The notes: generated by a model not told the origin, from the letters alone. Positions 24,886-35,512 are shown, counted from the stretch's first letter. The stretch: 64,000 nt of DNA from an uncultured Aurantimonas sp. (GCA_947488615.1 CANKZU010000001.1:186001-250000), one strand, 5' to 3'. A program made the numbers and translations.

Positions 24886-26955
24886 CTATTCCACGAACAC
24901 CTGGCTGCGCGCGGCGGCACCCGCCGCGTCCACCACGGCGATATCGACAAAGCCGGGTTCGCTCGCCCGCCATTTCGATTGGCGTTCGAGCGCGTCGCGG
25001 ACGACCGGGCGCCCATCCACATACCAGGTAAAGGGCGGTCGGCCGTTGCGCACCTTCAGGAAGAGGTCGGCGCCCTGCCCTTGACCGAGTCCGATTTCGA
25101 CCTTCGCCGCTTTCGGCGGGAACACGATCTCCGGCTGCAGTCCGTTCTGAGCCAGGTCCGCGGCGCGTCCGACTCGTCGCATCGGCGGCGGCAGCCCGCC
25201 GCCGGCCGAGGCGAGGATGCCCGGCGGCGGTCCCGGCAGCCGGGTCACCGGTCCGAGCCGGGCGAAGACGTCGCGCATCACCGGCGCGGCGCTGTCCTGG
25301 CCGACCAGCCCCGCCACCGGCGCTCCGTCCGGCCGACCGAGCCACACCCCGACCACATGCTTGCCGTCATAGCCGACCGTCCAGGCGTCGCGGTAGCCGT
25401 AGGACGTCCCGGTCTTGTAGGCGACGTCGCCGGGCGAGCCCTTGGTCGTGGTCGTCGCACCGGCGAGGATCGACGTCACATACCAGGCCGCCTGCGGCGA
25501 CAGGATGCGCTTGCCCTGCCCGGCCACCGCGTCCTGCTCGACATGCAGGGGCATCGTCACACCACCATTGGCGATGCCGCCATAGATTCGCACTAGATCC
25601 TCCAGCGTCAGTCCCAGCCCGCCGAGCCCGATGGCCAGGCCCGGCAGCGAGCGGTCGCCGAGTTCCGGCCGGGCGCCGGCCCGTTTCATGCGATGCAGCA
25701 GCCGGGCCGGGCCGGCGGCGCTGAGCAGTTCCACCGCCGGCAGGTTGCGCGACAATTGCAGAGCCCGCCGCGCCGTGATGACCCCCTCGAAGACGCGGTC
25801 GAAATTCTGCGGCGTATAGCCGGCGAATCCACCGGGCGAATCGTCGACGAGGCTTTCGGGATGGGCCAGCCCGCGCTCGAAGGCGAGCCCGTAGATCAAT
25901 GGCTTCAAGGTCGACCCCGGCGAGCGGAGCGCCCGGGTGAGATCGACGAAGCCCTGCCGCTCGCGGTCGAAGAGATCGGGGGAGCCGACCTGCGCCAGCA
26001 CCTCGCCCGTCGCCGCATCGGACACGAGGATCGCGAGGCTGACCGGTTTTTTCAGCGTCTTCGCCTTGTCCCGCGCATAGGCTTCCAGCCGCTGCTGCAC
26101 GCCTTTGTCGATGGTCAGGCGAATGCGCGGCCTGTCCGGCTCTTCCCCATGCAGACGTACCGCCGTGTGCGCGGCGAGCATCGGCAGGGCGCGGCGTCCG
26201 GCCGGCATCGCCTCGCGCTCTGCCCTTGTCGCCTCCCGCTCGTCGAGAACCCCGAGCGTCTCCATTCGTTTCAGCACCCGATCGCGGGCCGCCTTCGCCC
26301 GGTCGGGATAACGGTCCGGCCGGTAACGCTCGGGCGATTGCGGCAATGCCACGAGCAGCGCCGCCTCCGCCGCCGTCAGCCGCTTCGGCTCCTTGCCGAA
26401 GAAGGACAGGCTCGCCGCCCGCACGCCCTCCAGATTGCCGCCATAGGGCGCGAGTTGCAGATAGAGCGACAGGATCTCCGCCTTGCTCCGCGTCCGTTCC
26501 AGCGCAATCGCGACGAGCACCTGTTCGCCCTTGGCGGCAAGGCTTCCCGTCGGCAGTCGGCCGAGCATCCGCGCGACCTGCATGGTCAAGGTGGAGCCGC
26601 CCGAGACGATGTGGCGATGGATCAGCGTTTCCCACGCCGCCCGCAGGAAGGCACGCGGATCGACCCCGCCATGGTCGGCGAAGCGCTTGTCCTCCCAGGC
26701 GAGCAACATGGCGAGATAACGTCGGTCGACATCGTCGGCCCCGGCTTCCAGCCGCCACCGGCCGTCGTCGCTCGCAAACGCGCGCAGCAGGGCGCCGTTC
26801 CGGTCGACCACCTCGATTCCGGTTCGCGGCGCCGCGAAGGCCACGATCCGCGCCGCGACCGCGCGTTCGAAGGCCGCGAGGCCCCAGCCGATCGCGACGA
26901 TCGCGCATAGCAAGAGAATGATCCCTGTCTGCGCCAGGCGGCGTTGCGGCGACAT
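24886..26955 (-). CDS. pbpC: Penicillin-binding protein 1C
   Basis: A 689-residue class A-like PBP. One N-terminal membrane segment (GIILLLCAIVAIGWGLAAF) is followed by a GT51 transglycosylase (WEDKRFADHGGVDPRAFLRA, SGGSTLTMQVARMLG). The transpeptidase-like domain has GSTLK (SxxK, about residue 347), SRNLP and KTGTSYGYRDAW (about residue 513). A C-terminal BiPBP_C domain (PPKAAKVEIGL...FTWYVDGRPV) confirms PbpC. It lies 29 bases after the alpha-2-macroglobulin gene, the same pairing as pbpC-yfhM in enterobacteria; it may repair the wall where the trap protein acts. Confidence 0.95.
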   Translation of the reverse strand: MSPQRRLAQTGIILLLCAIVAIGWGLAAFERAVAARIVAFAAPRTGIEVVDRNGALLRAFASDDGRWRLEAGADDVDRRYLAMLLAWEDKRFADHGGVDPRAFLRAAWETLIHRHIVSGGSTLTMQVARMLGRLPTGSLAAKGEQVLVAIALERTRSKAEILSLYLQLAPYGGNLEGVRAASLSFFGKEPKRLTAAEAALLVALPQSPERYRPDRYPDRAKAARDRVLKRMETLGVLDEREATRAEREAMPAGRRALPMLAAHTAVRLHGEEPDRPRIRLTIDKGVQQRLEAYARDKAKTLKKPVSLAILVSDAATGEVLAQVGSPDLFDRERQGFVDLTRALRSPGSTLKPLIYGLAFERGLAHPESLVDDSPGGFAGYTPQNFDRVFEGVITARRALQLSRNLPAVELLSAAGPARLLHRMKRAGARPELGDRSLPGLAIGLGGLGLTLEDLVRIYGGIANGGVTMPLHVEQDAVAGQGKRILSPQAAWYVTSILAGATTTTKGSPGDVAYKTGTSYGYRDAWTVGYDGKHVVGVWLGRPDGAPVAGLVGQDSAAPVMRDVFARLGPVTRLPGPPPGILASAGGGLPPPMRRVGRAADLAQNGLQPEIVFPPKAAKVEIGLGQGQGADLFLKVRNGRPPFTWYVDGRPVVRDALERQSKWRASEPGFVDIAVVDAAGAAARSQVFVE

Positions 26956-26984
26956 CGCTCAGCCTCCGGGCAGCGCCGGGGTCG

Positions 26985-29900
26985 TCACCGCAGCGGCCCG
27001 ACGACGGAAACCCGGCCTTCCTCGGTCCGGCCGCGTCGGCTGGGATCGTACATGTTCTGCACCAGCGCGGCGGGGTGGACGAAGGCCCCCGGCGAGACGG
27101 CGCGCACGACATAGGCGAAGCGCTGGGTTGCGGTATCGCCGCCGCCCTGATCGACCGCCGCGAGGAAGCGGTCGGCGCGAAACTCGGTATGGGCAGCCTC
27201 GCCGGTCAGTTCCAGCCAGTCGAGTGCCGCCACATCTCCGCTCCGCAGGATCGCCGGGTTGTCGATCTCGAAGCCGGCCGGCAGCGGGTCGTCGATCATC
27301 AGCCGCGCCGGACCGCCGTCGATCGGCGTCATCTCGACGACCGCGACGAACCGCTCCCCTTGGCCGATTTCGGCGATATCCGCCGGTTCGCCGTCCAGCG
27401 TGTAGTAGCTGCGAGCGATGGCGTAGCCATCGGCGGACGCGGGCGGGGCGATACGCGGCACGCCGCGCAGGGTGATGTCGGCGGCGACCGGCGTCGTTGC
27501 GCGATTGGCGACGTCCAGACCCGACACCAAGTCCTCGGCGTCGAAGACGGCGGAATACGGTCCATCCACATCGCGGCCGGCGACGGTCAGCTTCGGCGGA
27601 TTGCTGGCCAGCAGCGCGTGCGCGGCCAGCAGCGACCAGGCGTCCTCCTGGGTGCTGGTGTAGCGCTGGTTCTGTCGCCCGGCGTTCACCTGTTGGACGA
27701 GATCGTCGAAGGACAGTCCGTCGATTTCGGTCTCCAGCCCCAGCGTCAGGATCGCCGCGTCGTCCCTGAGCGGCGTCCCGTAATCCGTGCGACCGGAGTT
27801 CACAGCTTGCCACTCGAGCGCATCGGCGATCGCCGCGCGGAACACCCGCTCCGCCCGCACCCGGTCGCCATAGAGCGCCAGCGCCGCGGCGATCTGCCCC
27901 TTGGCCAGCGGCGTCGGGAAATTCGACAGCTCATTGTCGGAATAATAGCGCAGGTCACCGATCGCGGCCCGGCCGTTGCGCGCCAGCACGTAGGTGGCAT
28001 AAGCGACCGGCCCCCAATCCGGCGCGTCCGGCAGATAGGCGAGGCTGTTGCGCAGATTGTCGATTGCCAGCGCGAAGGCTTCCTCAGGCACCGTGTAGCC
28101 GCCCTCGCGCGCACGGGTCAGGAAATCCGTGACATAAGCGTCGAGCCACAGATCGCCGTAATCCGGCCGCCACAGGCCGAATCCGCCATTCGACGACTGA
28201 TTGGCGAGCACGCCGGCGATCGCATCGTCGACGCGCTTTGTGATGTCCTCCGTGCTGCTGAAACCCGCAAGACCGGCAGCCAGGATGGTTCGGTCCAGAT
28301 AGACCAGCGGCATCGCGCGGCTTGTGATCTGCTCGGTGCAACCATAGGGGTAGAGGTCGAGCCCCCGTACCACCCCGGCCACGTCGAAGCGTGCCGCGCC
28401 GGTGACGCTGACGGTCGCCGCCGCCGTTCCAGGAACGAAGTCGTCGAAGAGATCCGCGCCGAGATCGAGCCGGCCGCCACTCGCCGCCAGTGTCACGGCA
28501 CTCTTGTCGACGGTTTCCGGCGCGATCGAGCGAACTGGCAGCGCAAAGCTTTTCGACAGGATCTCGCCGTCCGGCAAGGTCAGGACGAGGTCGAAGCTGG
28601 CGTCGCCCACGGCCTCGGCCGTGACCGGAACCAGAAGCCGCTCCCGCGCGCCCTCGGCCAGCGCGAAGCGCTCGCTCGCCTCTTCGCCCAGCGAGACGAT
28701 GCCGGTGCCGCCCGAAAGCGCCAGCGTCACCTCCCCGGTCGCCCCTTCCACATGCGTCACGTCGATCGCGATGCGGGAAGTGTCGCCCGGCGCCAGAAAG
28801 CGCGGCTGGCTGACCGCCAGGACGACCGGGTCGCGTACGACCATCTCGGCATTCGCCTCGCCGACGCCGGTCTTGGTCCAGGCCAGCGCCATCAGTTTCA
28901 GCGTGCCGTTGAAGTCGGGAACGTCGAGCGTGATCGTCGCCTTGCCGTCGTCTCCCGCGGTCACGAGGCCGGAGAACAGGGCAACGAGATCCTCCATCGG
29001 CGGCGGGCTCTGATAGCTCGCGCCCGCGTCGCCGCCCGAGCGCACGGTGCCCGGCGCGCCCTGCATGCGGTCGATGAGCTTGGAATAGAGATCGCGGATT
29101 TCGACCCCGAGCCGGCGCTTGCCGAAATAATAGCCCGACAGCGACGGCGGCTCGAAGCCGGTGATGTTGAGTATCCCGACATCGACAGCGGCCAGCGTCA
29201 CATAGGCCGTCTCGCCCGGCTCGACGCCCTCGACCGCAATCGAAACGTCGACGCTTTGCCGCGGCGTGATTTTGTCCGGCGCCTCTAGCGAGACCGTCAG
29301 AGCACGATTGCCCGGATCGACACTGGCATGGGCGAGGCCGAGCGCCCGGCCGGGCATCCGCTTGGCGTCGATATCCATCGGCCGGTAGACGATCGCGGCG
29401 ATATAGGCGCCCGGCCCCCAATCGCGGGTGACCTCAAGCCTCACCTCGCCGCCATCGGCGCCGATCTCGGCGGTCTTGGTGGTGATGACGCGCTCGTCCA
29501 TCACCAGCACTTCGGCGGTTCCGGCAAAGCGCGGTTCGATATGGACGATCGCCGTATCGCCGACGCGATAGCGCGGCTTGTCGAGCGAGACCTTGGCCAT
29601 GTCGGGCGTGTCGAGCGACGATGCCGCGACATACCAGCCCGCCTCGAAGGTCACGCTCGCCGGCCCTGCCATTCCAGCGGGATCGCGGACGACGAGCTCG
29701 TATTCGCCCCACTCGACGGGCAGCGACAGCGCGGCCGGTTCGTCCTCCCCGATGTCGATCGTACCGCTGGCGACCCGCGCGGAGGTGCGCACCGGCTCGT
29801 AGTTCCAGCTGCCGTTGCTCGCGTACCATTGGAAGCGCGTCGTGACCTTGTTGAGCACCCACTCCGCGCCCGCAAGCGGCCTCCGCGCCCGGTCCGCGTC

Positions 29901-32483
29901 GATCGCGATCAGGTCGAATCCCGCATCGCTTCCCTCGCCGACCGACCCGTCGAAGCGCGGCTTGATGCCAAGGCGTGGCTGCGCCCCGGCCAGCGGCAGC
30001 GTCAGCGTCCGCTCGACGGGACGGCCGCTGGTGTCAACGACGCGAACCTGCAGCGAGGCGTCGAGCGGCTTCGTGGTCACCGGCGGCGCAAAGGCGGCGA
30101 GCGCGATCGTGGCATTTCCCTCGGCGTCTGTCATGGCGCCGTCGAAGGGCTGGCGCAGCGCCGTCGTGTCATCCTCGGCGAGGCCGAAACGATAGCCATC
30201 GAAACCCGCGATGCTCTCGTCGGCGCTCAGCACGGCCTCGCCATTGACCTCCAATTCGCCGGCCGGCGCGCCGAAAAGATAACGCGCCGCGACGTCGATC
30301 GCCGGCGGCGCGGCGGGGTCAAGAATATCGGCGGAAGAGGTCAGCGCGAAATCGATCTTCTCCGGCTCGAAATCCTCCACGATGAAGCTTTCTTCCGCCA
30401 GCGCCGGCTGCTCGGGATCGGTGTGCAGCGCCACTTTCCAGATCCCGCGCATGGCGTTCTCGGGCAGGTCGAGCCCGAAGGCGAATCCGCCGGCGCCTTC
30501 GTCGGCGACCTGCCGGCGACGGTATTCGACGCCATCCGGGCGGGTGACGATTTCCGTCAGCGACAGCCCCGTGACGGCCTCGCCCTTGGCGTCGCGCACC
30601 AGCCCGGTGAAGAACGCGGTCTCGTCAGTGCGATAAATGCCGCGTTCCGAGGTGAGGAAGACATCCAGCGGACCGGCCGGTGGCCGCCCATCGACGCCCC
30701 GGTCGGTCAGATCGAAGGGCGATTGCGTGAGATCGAGAAAGACGAAGTCGGAACTGCCGTTTTCCGCGGTCAGCACCGCCGGTCGGTCGCCGCCGGTGCC
30801 GCGCAACAGCCCCGCCGGCAGCCGCGCATGGCCGGCCGCGTCGGTCGTGGCGGAGCCGAGAATCTGATTGTTCGCCGCGACGAGTTCGAGTTCGACGCCG
30901 TCGATCGGTTCGGCGCTCCCGAGCGAACGGGCGAAGACGTGAAAACCGTCCTCGGCGGTAAAGCTGGTCAGCCCGATATCACTGACCACGAACCACTGGG
31001 TGGCGAAACTGTCCTGATATTGCGGGCCGTTCTTCGCCTTGGCGGACAGGATGTAGACGCCCGGCTTGATGTCGGGCGCGATCGCCGACACCGGAATCGC
31101 CGTTGTCACTTCCTGGTTGGTCTCGCGGACAACTGTCACGGTTCCCGTCCAGACATCCTCGCCGCTGCTGCTGGCGACCTCGTCGATCTGCCAGTCGGAG
31201 AGCTGGCGCAGGAAGCGCTCATCGCTGATCGCCCGCGACAAGGCCCGGTCGCCGATCCGCTGCAGCCGCGCCTCGATTTCGTCGGTGTTGATCGTCGTCA
31301 CCGGGATCGTCGCCTCGCCGCCCGCCGGCAAGACATAGGCAGTGGTGGCAAAGCGCACCGACGGATCGCGGTCGCGCACATAGACGATGGTCTCGACCGA
31401 TCTGGTCAGGGTCTCGCCATCAGCCGAGGTGATCCCCGGACGCGCGACGATGCGGTAGCGTTCGCCATGCTTCACGCCATCGACGCAGATCTGCGATCCG
31501 TTCGCCGTCACCGGCAGCGTTTCGCCGTCTTCCACCCGCACATAGTCGCCGACATTTTCCGAACGCGTCAGCGCGGTCGACAGCGCGTCGGAGAAATTCA
31601 GGCAAATGCGCGGGTTCGCGGCATTGTTGTCAACAGCATTGTCGACGATCCGGAAGCCGTGCTCAGCCACGACGGCGTCGAGACGCGAACGCGCGGCGCT
31701 TGTTTCAGCAACATCCAGGCTCCGCCGGTAAGTCTTGATCGAAAGCTTCCAGTTTTCCGCCGCCTCATAGGCTTGAGCGAGCGCCCGCAGCGCCTCGGCC
31801 GCCTCCTCGTCGCTGGTCCCCGTCACATAGGCGTTGATCGCGCCGAACTCCCGCAGCCGGTCGTTGCCGGGCCGCTCGCCATATTGTTCGGGATTATAGG
31901 CCAGCGCCGCCTCGGCGATGCCCTGCCAGGCGCGATGGGCCAACGGATCGCGCTTCAGCGCCTCGCGCCAGATACGGATGGCATCGGGATAGGTCAGTGC
32001 CGTCGCGGCGTTTCTGGCAAGCTCGTCTACCGATTGATCGTCATAGGCGGCATCGCGCTCCTCGTCGGCGAGTTCGAGGCGCAGCCGCATGGCTTCGTCA
32101 AGGGCCGAGCGCGGCAGGAAATCCAGCCCAGCGGCGCGTTGCTCGACGCTGTTCTCATCGAGAGCGGCCGCCACGACAATCTTGCCGGAGACGGCACCCG
32201 CGACGGTCCTGAGTTCGCCGATCTCCTCCTTCAGGAAGCACCATTGGCTCTTGGTATTCAGCGTGAACGCCTTGCAGCGATCATCACCCAGACAGGCGGC
32301 CGTGCAACGGTCGAGATCGACATCCTTCAGTATGTCGTAGTCGCGGCCGAAATAATCGGCGCCTTCGGTCGTGATGACGCGCCGCTCGCCGGCCTCCTGC
32401 GCGTAAGATGAGGGCGCGATGAGGACCGCAAAACCGATCGCGATCCCCGCCAGGACTGTTGGAAGATTGCCGACGCGAACCAT
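26985..32483 (-). CDS. Alpha-2-macroglobulin family protein with PAN/Apple N-terminal domain
   Basis: A roughly 1832-residue periplasmic protease-trap homologue. A type I signal peptide (LAGIAIGFAVLIAPSSYAQ) lacks a lipobox, unlike the lipoprotein YfhM of E. coli. A Cys-rich PAN-like region follows (DRCTAACLGDDRCKAFTLNTKSQWCFL), then MG-type beta domains, a bait-like region, and the thioester motif YPYGCTEQ at about residue 1380, so covalent capture is probably possible. MVRVGNLP at 32483 has AGGGAGA six bases upstream and is preferred over the track start at 32555. It precedes pbpC in one operon, suggesting joint envelope protection. Confidence 0.94.
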   Translation of the reverse strand: MVRVGNLPTVLAGIAIGFAVLIAPSSYAQEAGERRVITTEGADYFGRDYDILKDVDLDRCTAACLGDDRCKAFTLNTKSQWCFLKEEIGELRTVAGAVSGKIVVAAALDENSVEQRAAGLDFLPRSALDEAMRLRLELADEERDAAYDDQSVDELARNAATALTYPDAIRIWREALKRDPLAHRAWQGIAEAALAYNPEQYGERPGNDRLREFGAINAYVTGTSDEEAAEALRALAQAYEAAENWKLSIKTYRRSLDVAETSAARSRLDAVVAEHGFRIVDNAVDNNAANPRICLNFSDALSTALTRSENVGDYVRVEDGETLPVTANGSQICVDGVKHGERYRIVARPGITSADGETLTRSVETIVYVRDRDPSVRFATTAYVLPAGGEATIPVTTINTDEIEARLQRIGDRALSRAISDERFLRQLSDWQIDEVASSSGEDVWTGTVTVVRETNQEVTTAIPVSAIAPDIKPGVYILSAKAKNGPQYQDSFATQWFVVSDIGLTSFTAEDGFHVFARSLGSAEPIDGVELELVAANNQILGSATTDAAGHARLPAGLLRGTGGDRPAVLTAENGSSDFVFLDLTQSPFDLTDRGVDGRPPAGPLDVFLTSERGIYRTDETAFFTGLVRDAKGEAVTGLSLTEIVTRPDGVEYRRRQVADEGAGGFAFGLDLPENAMRGIWKVALHTDPEQPALAEESFIVEDFEPEKIDFALTSSADILDPAAPPAIDVAARYLFGAPAGELEVNGEAVLSADESIAGFDGYRFGLAEDDTTALRQPFDGAMTDAEGNATIALAAFAPPVTTKPLDASLQVRVVDTSGRPVERTLTLPLAGAQPRLGIKPRFDGSVGEGSDAGFDLIAIDADRARRPLAGAEWVLNKVTTRFQWYASNGSWNYEPVRTSARVASGTIDIGEDEPAALSLPVEWGEYELVVRDPAGMAGPASVTFEAGWYVAASSLDTPDMAKVSLDKPRYRVGDTAIVHIEPRFAGTAEVLVMDERVITTKTAEIGADGGEVRLEVTRDWGPGAYIAAIVYRPMDIDAKRMPGRALGLAHASVDPGNRALTVSLEAPDKITPRQSVDVSIAVEGVEPGETAYVTLAAVDVGILNITGFEPPSLSGYYFGKRRLGVEIRDLYSKLIDRMQGAPGTVRSGGDAGASYQSPPPMEDLVALFSGLVTAGDDGKATITLDVPDFNGTLKLMALAWTKTGVGEANAEMVVRDPVVLAVSQPRFLAPGDTSRIAIDVTHVEGATGEVTLALSGGTGIVSLGEEASERFALAEGARERLLVPVTAEAVGDASFDLVLTLPDGEILSKSFALPVRSIAPETVDKSAVTLAASGGRLDLGADLFDDFVPGTAAATVSVTGAARFDVAGVVRGLDLYPYGCTEQITSRAMPLVYLDRTILAAGLAGFSSTEDITKRVDDAIAGVLANQSSNGGFGLWRPDYGDLWLDAYVTDFLTRAREGGYTVPEEAFALAIDNLRNSLAYLPDAPDWGPVAYATYVLARNGRAAIGDLRYYSDNELSNFPTPLAKGQIAAALALYGDRVRAERVFRAAIADALEWQAVNSGRTDYGTPLRDDAAILTLGLETEIDGLSFDDLVQQVNAGRQNQRYTSTQEDAWSLLAAHALLASNPPKLTVAGRDVDGPYSAVFDAEDLVSGLDVANRATTPVAADITLRGVPRIAPPASADGYAIARSYYTLDGEPADIAEIGQGERFVAVVEMTPIDGGPARLMIDDPLPAGFEIDNPAILRSGDVAALDWLELTGEAAHTEFRADRFLAAVDQGGGDTATQRFAYVVRAVSPGAFVHPAALVQNMYDPSRRGRTEEGRVSVVGPLR

Positions 32484-32692
32484 GGGATTCTCCCTGTCAA
32501 CATCGTTCAAGCTTACGACGAAGCAATGGCGTCCGCCAGCGTATTCGGCGGGCACGGCAGAATGATCTTCCGACCTTATCCCTCAACCAAACGATCGCAT
32601 TTTAACGATCTGCGACTTTACGTCACCCACGGCTCGCCATTACCGATTTATTCAGAAACGCGCCGTCATAACGTATGGGAATCGAGGCGCCC

Positions 32693-34840
32693 ATGCATAG
32701 CTCACTTACCAGGAAGATCACGCAGGTGCTGATCGGCACGATGATCGTGGCCGCGTCCATCGTGGTCGCCGCCATCATTTGGATGTCCGTCGAGCATGAC
32801 AGGCAAGCCGCGGCGAGCTCCAAGACCATGGTCGAAGGGGGTGTCGCCGGTATTGGCGAGACACTCGACACGATCGCCATCGACTACGCGTGGTGGCAGG
32901 ACGCTTGGGACAACGTGCGGGCCTTGAACGACGATTGGGTTCTGTCGAACATGGGTTCGGGTGTCACCGAATCCAGCACGATGGATCTTCTGTTGATCGT
33001 CCAACCTGACAAGACGATCCGATATGGCTGGAACACCAACTCTGGCGACACCCCGGATCCCACGGTGCTGTCACGCGACGTGATCGAGCAGATGTTGGAG
33101 AAGATCGACCTGATCCCCATCGATGACGTCACACCCGTCCATATGACGGCACGGGTTGGCGATTCCGTTTACGTGCTGGCGGCGGCAAGGATCTCGCCGG
33201 AGGAGTTGAGTGGGATCGAGAAGAGTGAGTTTCCCATTGGGATATTCGGGTTCGTCTTGAGCGATGAGCGCATTGCGGAGCTCGGACAAAAGTTCCTGAT
33301 CGCGGATCTGACCCTTGCGCCGTTTGGCGCCTCGCAAAAGGCAACCAATGTCTTGCGGGCGGATGACGGCGGTCCGTTGGCTCAGCTCGAATGGACTCCG
33401 TATCAACCTGGCGATGAGCTTCTCAAACAGGCTGCCATTCCCGTCGCCATCGCATTTGGCCTCTTCACCTTGGCCGGTTGGGCTGCCACGAGAAGCGCCC
33501 ATCGGTCGGCCGACACTCTCGCTGGCAAGGAGGAAGAGGCGTCGAGAGCCGCCCGCCATGACGTGCTGACCGGTCTTCCCAATCGACTGCAATTCAGCGA
33601 GAAGCTGAACGACAGATCGATCGTAGAGACTTGCGGCAGGGGCGAATGCGCGGCGCTTTTCATCGACCTGGACGGCTTTAAGAACGTCAACGACACGATC
33701 GGGCATGCCGGAGGCGACGAACTGATCGAAGCGTTCGCGAACCAACTTCAGGCAGTGCTTCCACCGGACTCCTTCGCCGCGCGCGTCGGTGGTGACGAGT
33801 TCAACATTTTGATCGCCTCGCCCGAACCGCGGCAGGCCGCCGAGGACCTCGCCGCCGCGATCATTCAAGCGCTGAAAACGGACTTCCAGGTCAACGGAAA
33901 ATCGTTCCGGATTTCGGCGTCGATCGGTTACGCCGTTTCCCGCGACGGAAGCGCATCGCCGGCCGAGATCGTCCGACACGCCGACGTTGCGATGTACGAA
34001 GCAAAACGCCGACAGTCGGGCGAGTCAGTCCTGTACGCGCCGGATTATGAATCCGATATCTACAAGAACCACAAGATCGAGGAAGCCCTGCGCGATGCCA
34101 TTCGCGCCGGCGAACTGGAGGTCTATTACCAGCCGGTCGTATCGGCCGGCACCGCCGAGCTGCAAGCGGTCGAGGCCCTTGCCCGGTGGACCTCCCCGGA
34201 ACTCGGTCCTGTATCGCCGGTGGTCTTCATTCCGATCGCCGAGCAAACCGGGCTGATCGTCGAACTCGGCCAATTCATCTTCCGCCGCGTTTTCGCGGAC
34301 TTCGCTTCAATTCCGGAGTTGCGGGTGAGCATCAACGTATCGCCGGTTCAATTACGCGATCCGATGTTTGTCGATACCCTTGTCGCCATGACAACCGGCG
34401 CGCAAATTCCACCCGAGCGCATCTGTCTGGAATTGACCGAGGGAATTCTGGTTACGCATCCCGATCTCGCGCGACAGAAACTCGAAGCGTTGAAAAAGGC
34501 CGGTTTTACCGTGGCCCTCGACGACTTCGGCACCGGCTTTTCGTCGATCGGATATCTCCGCCAGCTTCCCTTCGACACGCTGAAGATCGATCGCAGCTTC
34601 ATTTCCGAAATGGAACGAAGTCCGCAGGCCGCAAGTCTCGTTCACTCCATCACCGCCCTCGCGAAAGCGCTGGATCTGGATGTCGTGGCCGAGGGTGTCG
34701 AAACGGCCGGCGAGCAACGGCTGTTGCGCCTGACGGGCTGCGACTACCTTCAGGGCTATGCCTTTGGCAAACCGATGCCGATCGGCGAATTGCGGGATCG
34801 CTACCAGTTGGGCGCACAGCCGACGCGCCAAACCGCTTAG
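32693..34840 (+). CDS. CHASE4-GGDEF-EAL cyclic-di-GMP signalling protein
   Basis: A 715-residue inner-membrane protein with two membrane segments (about residues 10-30 and 250-270) enclosing a CHASE4 sensor (IAIDYAWWQDAWDNVRALNDDWV). The GGDEF domain has FIDLDGFKNVNDTIGHAGGDEL and an intact RVGGDEF but no RxxD inhibitory site. The EAL domain has EALARW, LELTEG, DDFGTGFSS, KIDRSF and AEGVETAGE plus QGY, so all catalytic motifs are present and both synthase and phosphodiesterase activity are possible. ATG 32693 follows GAGG; the track start 32675 is less likely. Confidence 0.94.
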   Translation: MHSSLTRKITQVLIGTMIVAASIVVAAIIWMSVEHDRQAAASSKTMVEGGVAGIGETLDTIAIDYAWWQDAWDNVRALNDDWVLSNMGSGVTESSTMDLLLIVQPDKTIRYGWNTNSGDTPDPTVLSRDVIEQMLEKIDLIPIDDVTPVHMTARVGDSVYVLAAARISPEELSGIEKSEFPIGIFGFVLSDERIAELGQKFLIADLTLAPFGASQKATNVLRADDGGPLAQLEWTPYQPGDELLKQAAIPVAIAFGLFTLAGWAATRSAHRSADTLAGKEEEASRAARHDVLTGLPNRLQFSEKLNDRSIVETCGRGECAALFIDLDGFKNVNDTIGHAGGDELIEAFANQLQAVLPPDSFAARVGGDEFNILIASPEPRQAAEDLAAAIIQALKTDFQVNGKSFRISASIGYAVSRDGSASPAEIVRHADVAMYEAKRRQSGESVLYAPDYESDIYKNHKIEEALRDAIRAGELEVYYQPVVSAGTAELQAVEALARWTSPELGPVSPVVFIPIAEQTGLIVELGQFIFRRVFADFASIPELRVSINVSPVQLRDPMFVDTLVAMTTGAQIPPERICLELTEGILVTHPDLARQKLEALKKAGFTVALDDFGTGFSSIGYLRQLPFDTLKIDRSFISEMERSPQAASLVHSITALAKALDLDVVAEGVETAGEQRLLRLTGCDYLQGYAFGKPMPIGELRDRYQLGAQPTRQTA

Positions 34841-34858
34841 CTCGAGAACGACCCGACT

Positions 34859-35512
34859 TTATTCCGCCAGCGCCCCGATGAGTCGCCGCGCTTCCGCGAT
34901 CTCGTCCATATTGATCGCGTGTCCCGGCTCCGGATAGAGCTTTGCCGTCACCTTCGCGCCCCGGTTGCGCAGATGCTCCGCCGTTTCCCGAACACGCGTG
35001 GCAGGAATGAACGGGTCGCGCTCGCTGCACCCCATGAACACCGGCAGCCCGGCGAGATCGCCCGAATCCGGCCGCTGCGCCACCGACGGGCCGATCAGCC
35101 CGCCGCTGAACCCGAGGACACCCGCCACCCGCCCCGGATTGCGCGCGGCAAATTCCAGCGCCAGACAGGCGCCCTGCGAAAACCCCGCCAGCACGATGCG
35201 CTCACTGTCGAAGCCGACCTCGGCCAGCGCGCCGAGGATCATGTCGATCCGGTCGAGCGCGGCCGACAGATACGGCTCGTTCGCCGCGATCGGCTCCATG
35301 AACGGGCGCGGATACCAAGCCCCGCCCTCGGCCTGCGGCGCGAGAGCGGCGAGACCCGGCAGGGCGATCGCCTCGCCGAGGCTGAGGATGTCCTCGGCCG
35401 TGGCGCCGCGCCCATGCAGGCAAAGCATGACGCGCCGCGCGTCGGCGAGGGGCGCGCCCGCATGTTTCAGCCGATGCTCTTTGAGAAGCGCCGTTCCGTC
35501 CCGTTCCGTCAT
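34859..35512 (-). CDS. Alpha/beta hydrolase, phospholipase/carboxylesterase family (MhqD-like)
   Basis: A 217-residue serine hydrolase. The nucleophile elbow is LAGFSQGACLALE (GFSQG), with Asp in CSERDPFIPATRV and His in YPEPGHAIN as the other triad members. The N-terminal CLHGRGATAEDIL is the HGxG oxyanion motif. Start 35512 has AGGAGAGGG 5 bases upstream; the track start 35767 lies inside the previous gene. It is 20 bases downstream of a ring-cleaving dioxygenase gene, the MhqO/MhqD arrangement linked to quinone and electrophile detoxification in Bacillus. Confidence 0.9.
   Translation of the reverse strand: MTERDGTALLKEHRLKHAGAPLADARRVMLCLHGRGATAEDILSLGEAIALPGLAALAPQAEGGAWYPRPFMEPIAANEPYLSAALDRIDMILGALAEVGFDSERIVLAGFSQGACLALEFAARNPGRVAGVLGFSGGLIGPSVAQRPDSGDLAGLPVFMGCSERDPFIPATRVRETAEHLRNRGAKVTAKLYPEPGHAINMDEIAEARRLIGALAE

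Noticed and set aside
29328-32411. 1027-residue plus-strand ORF antisense to the alpha-2-macroglobulin gene
   Set aside because: Arg/Asp/Gly-rich shadow translation typical of GC-rich DNA; no domain, no ribosome site; the opposite strand is clearly coding.
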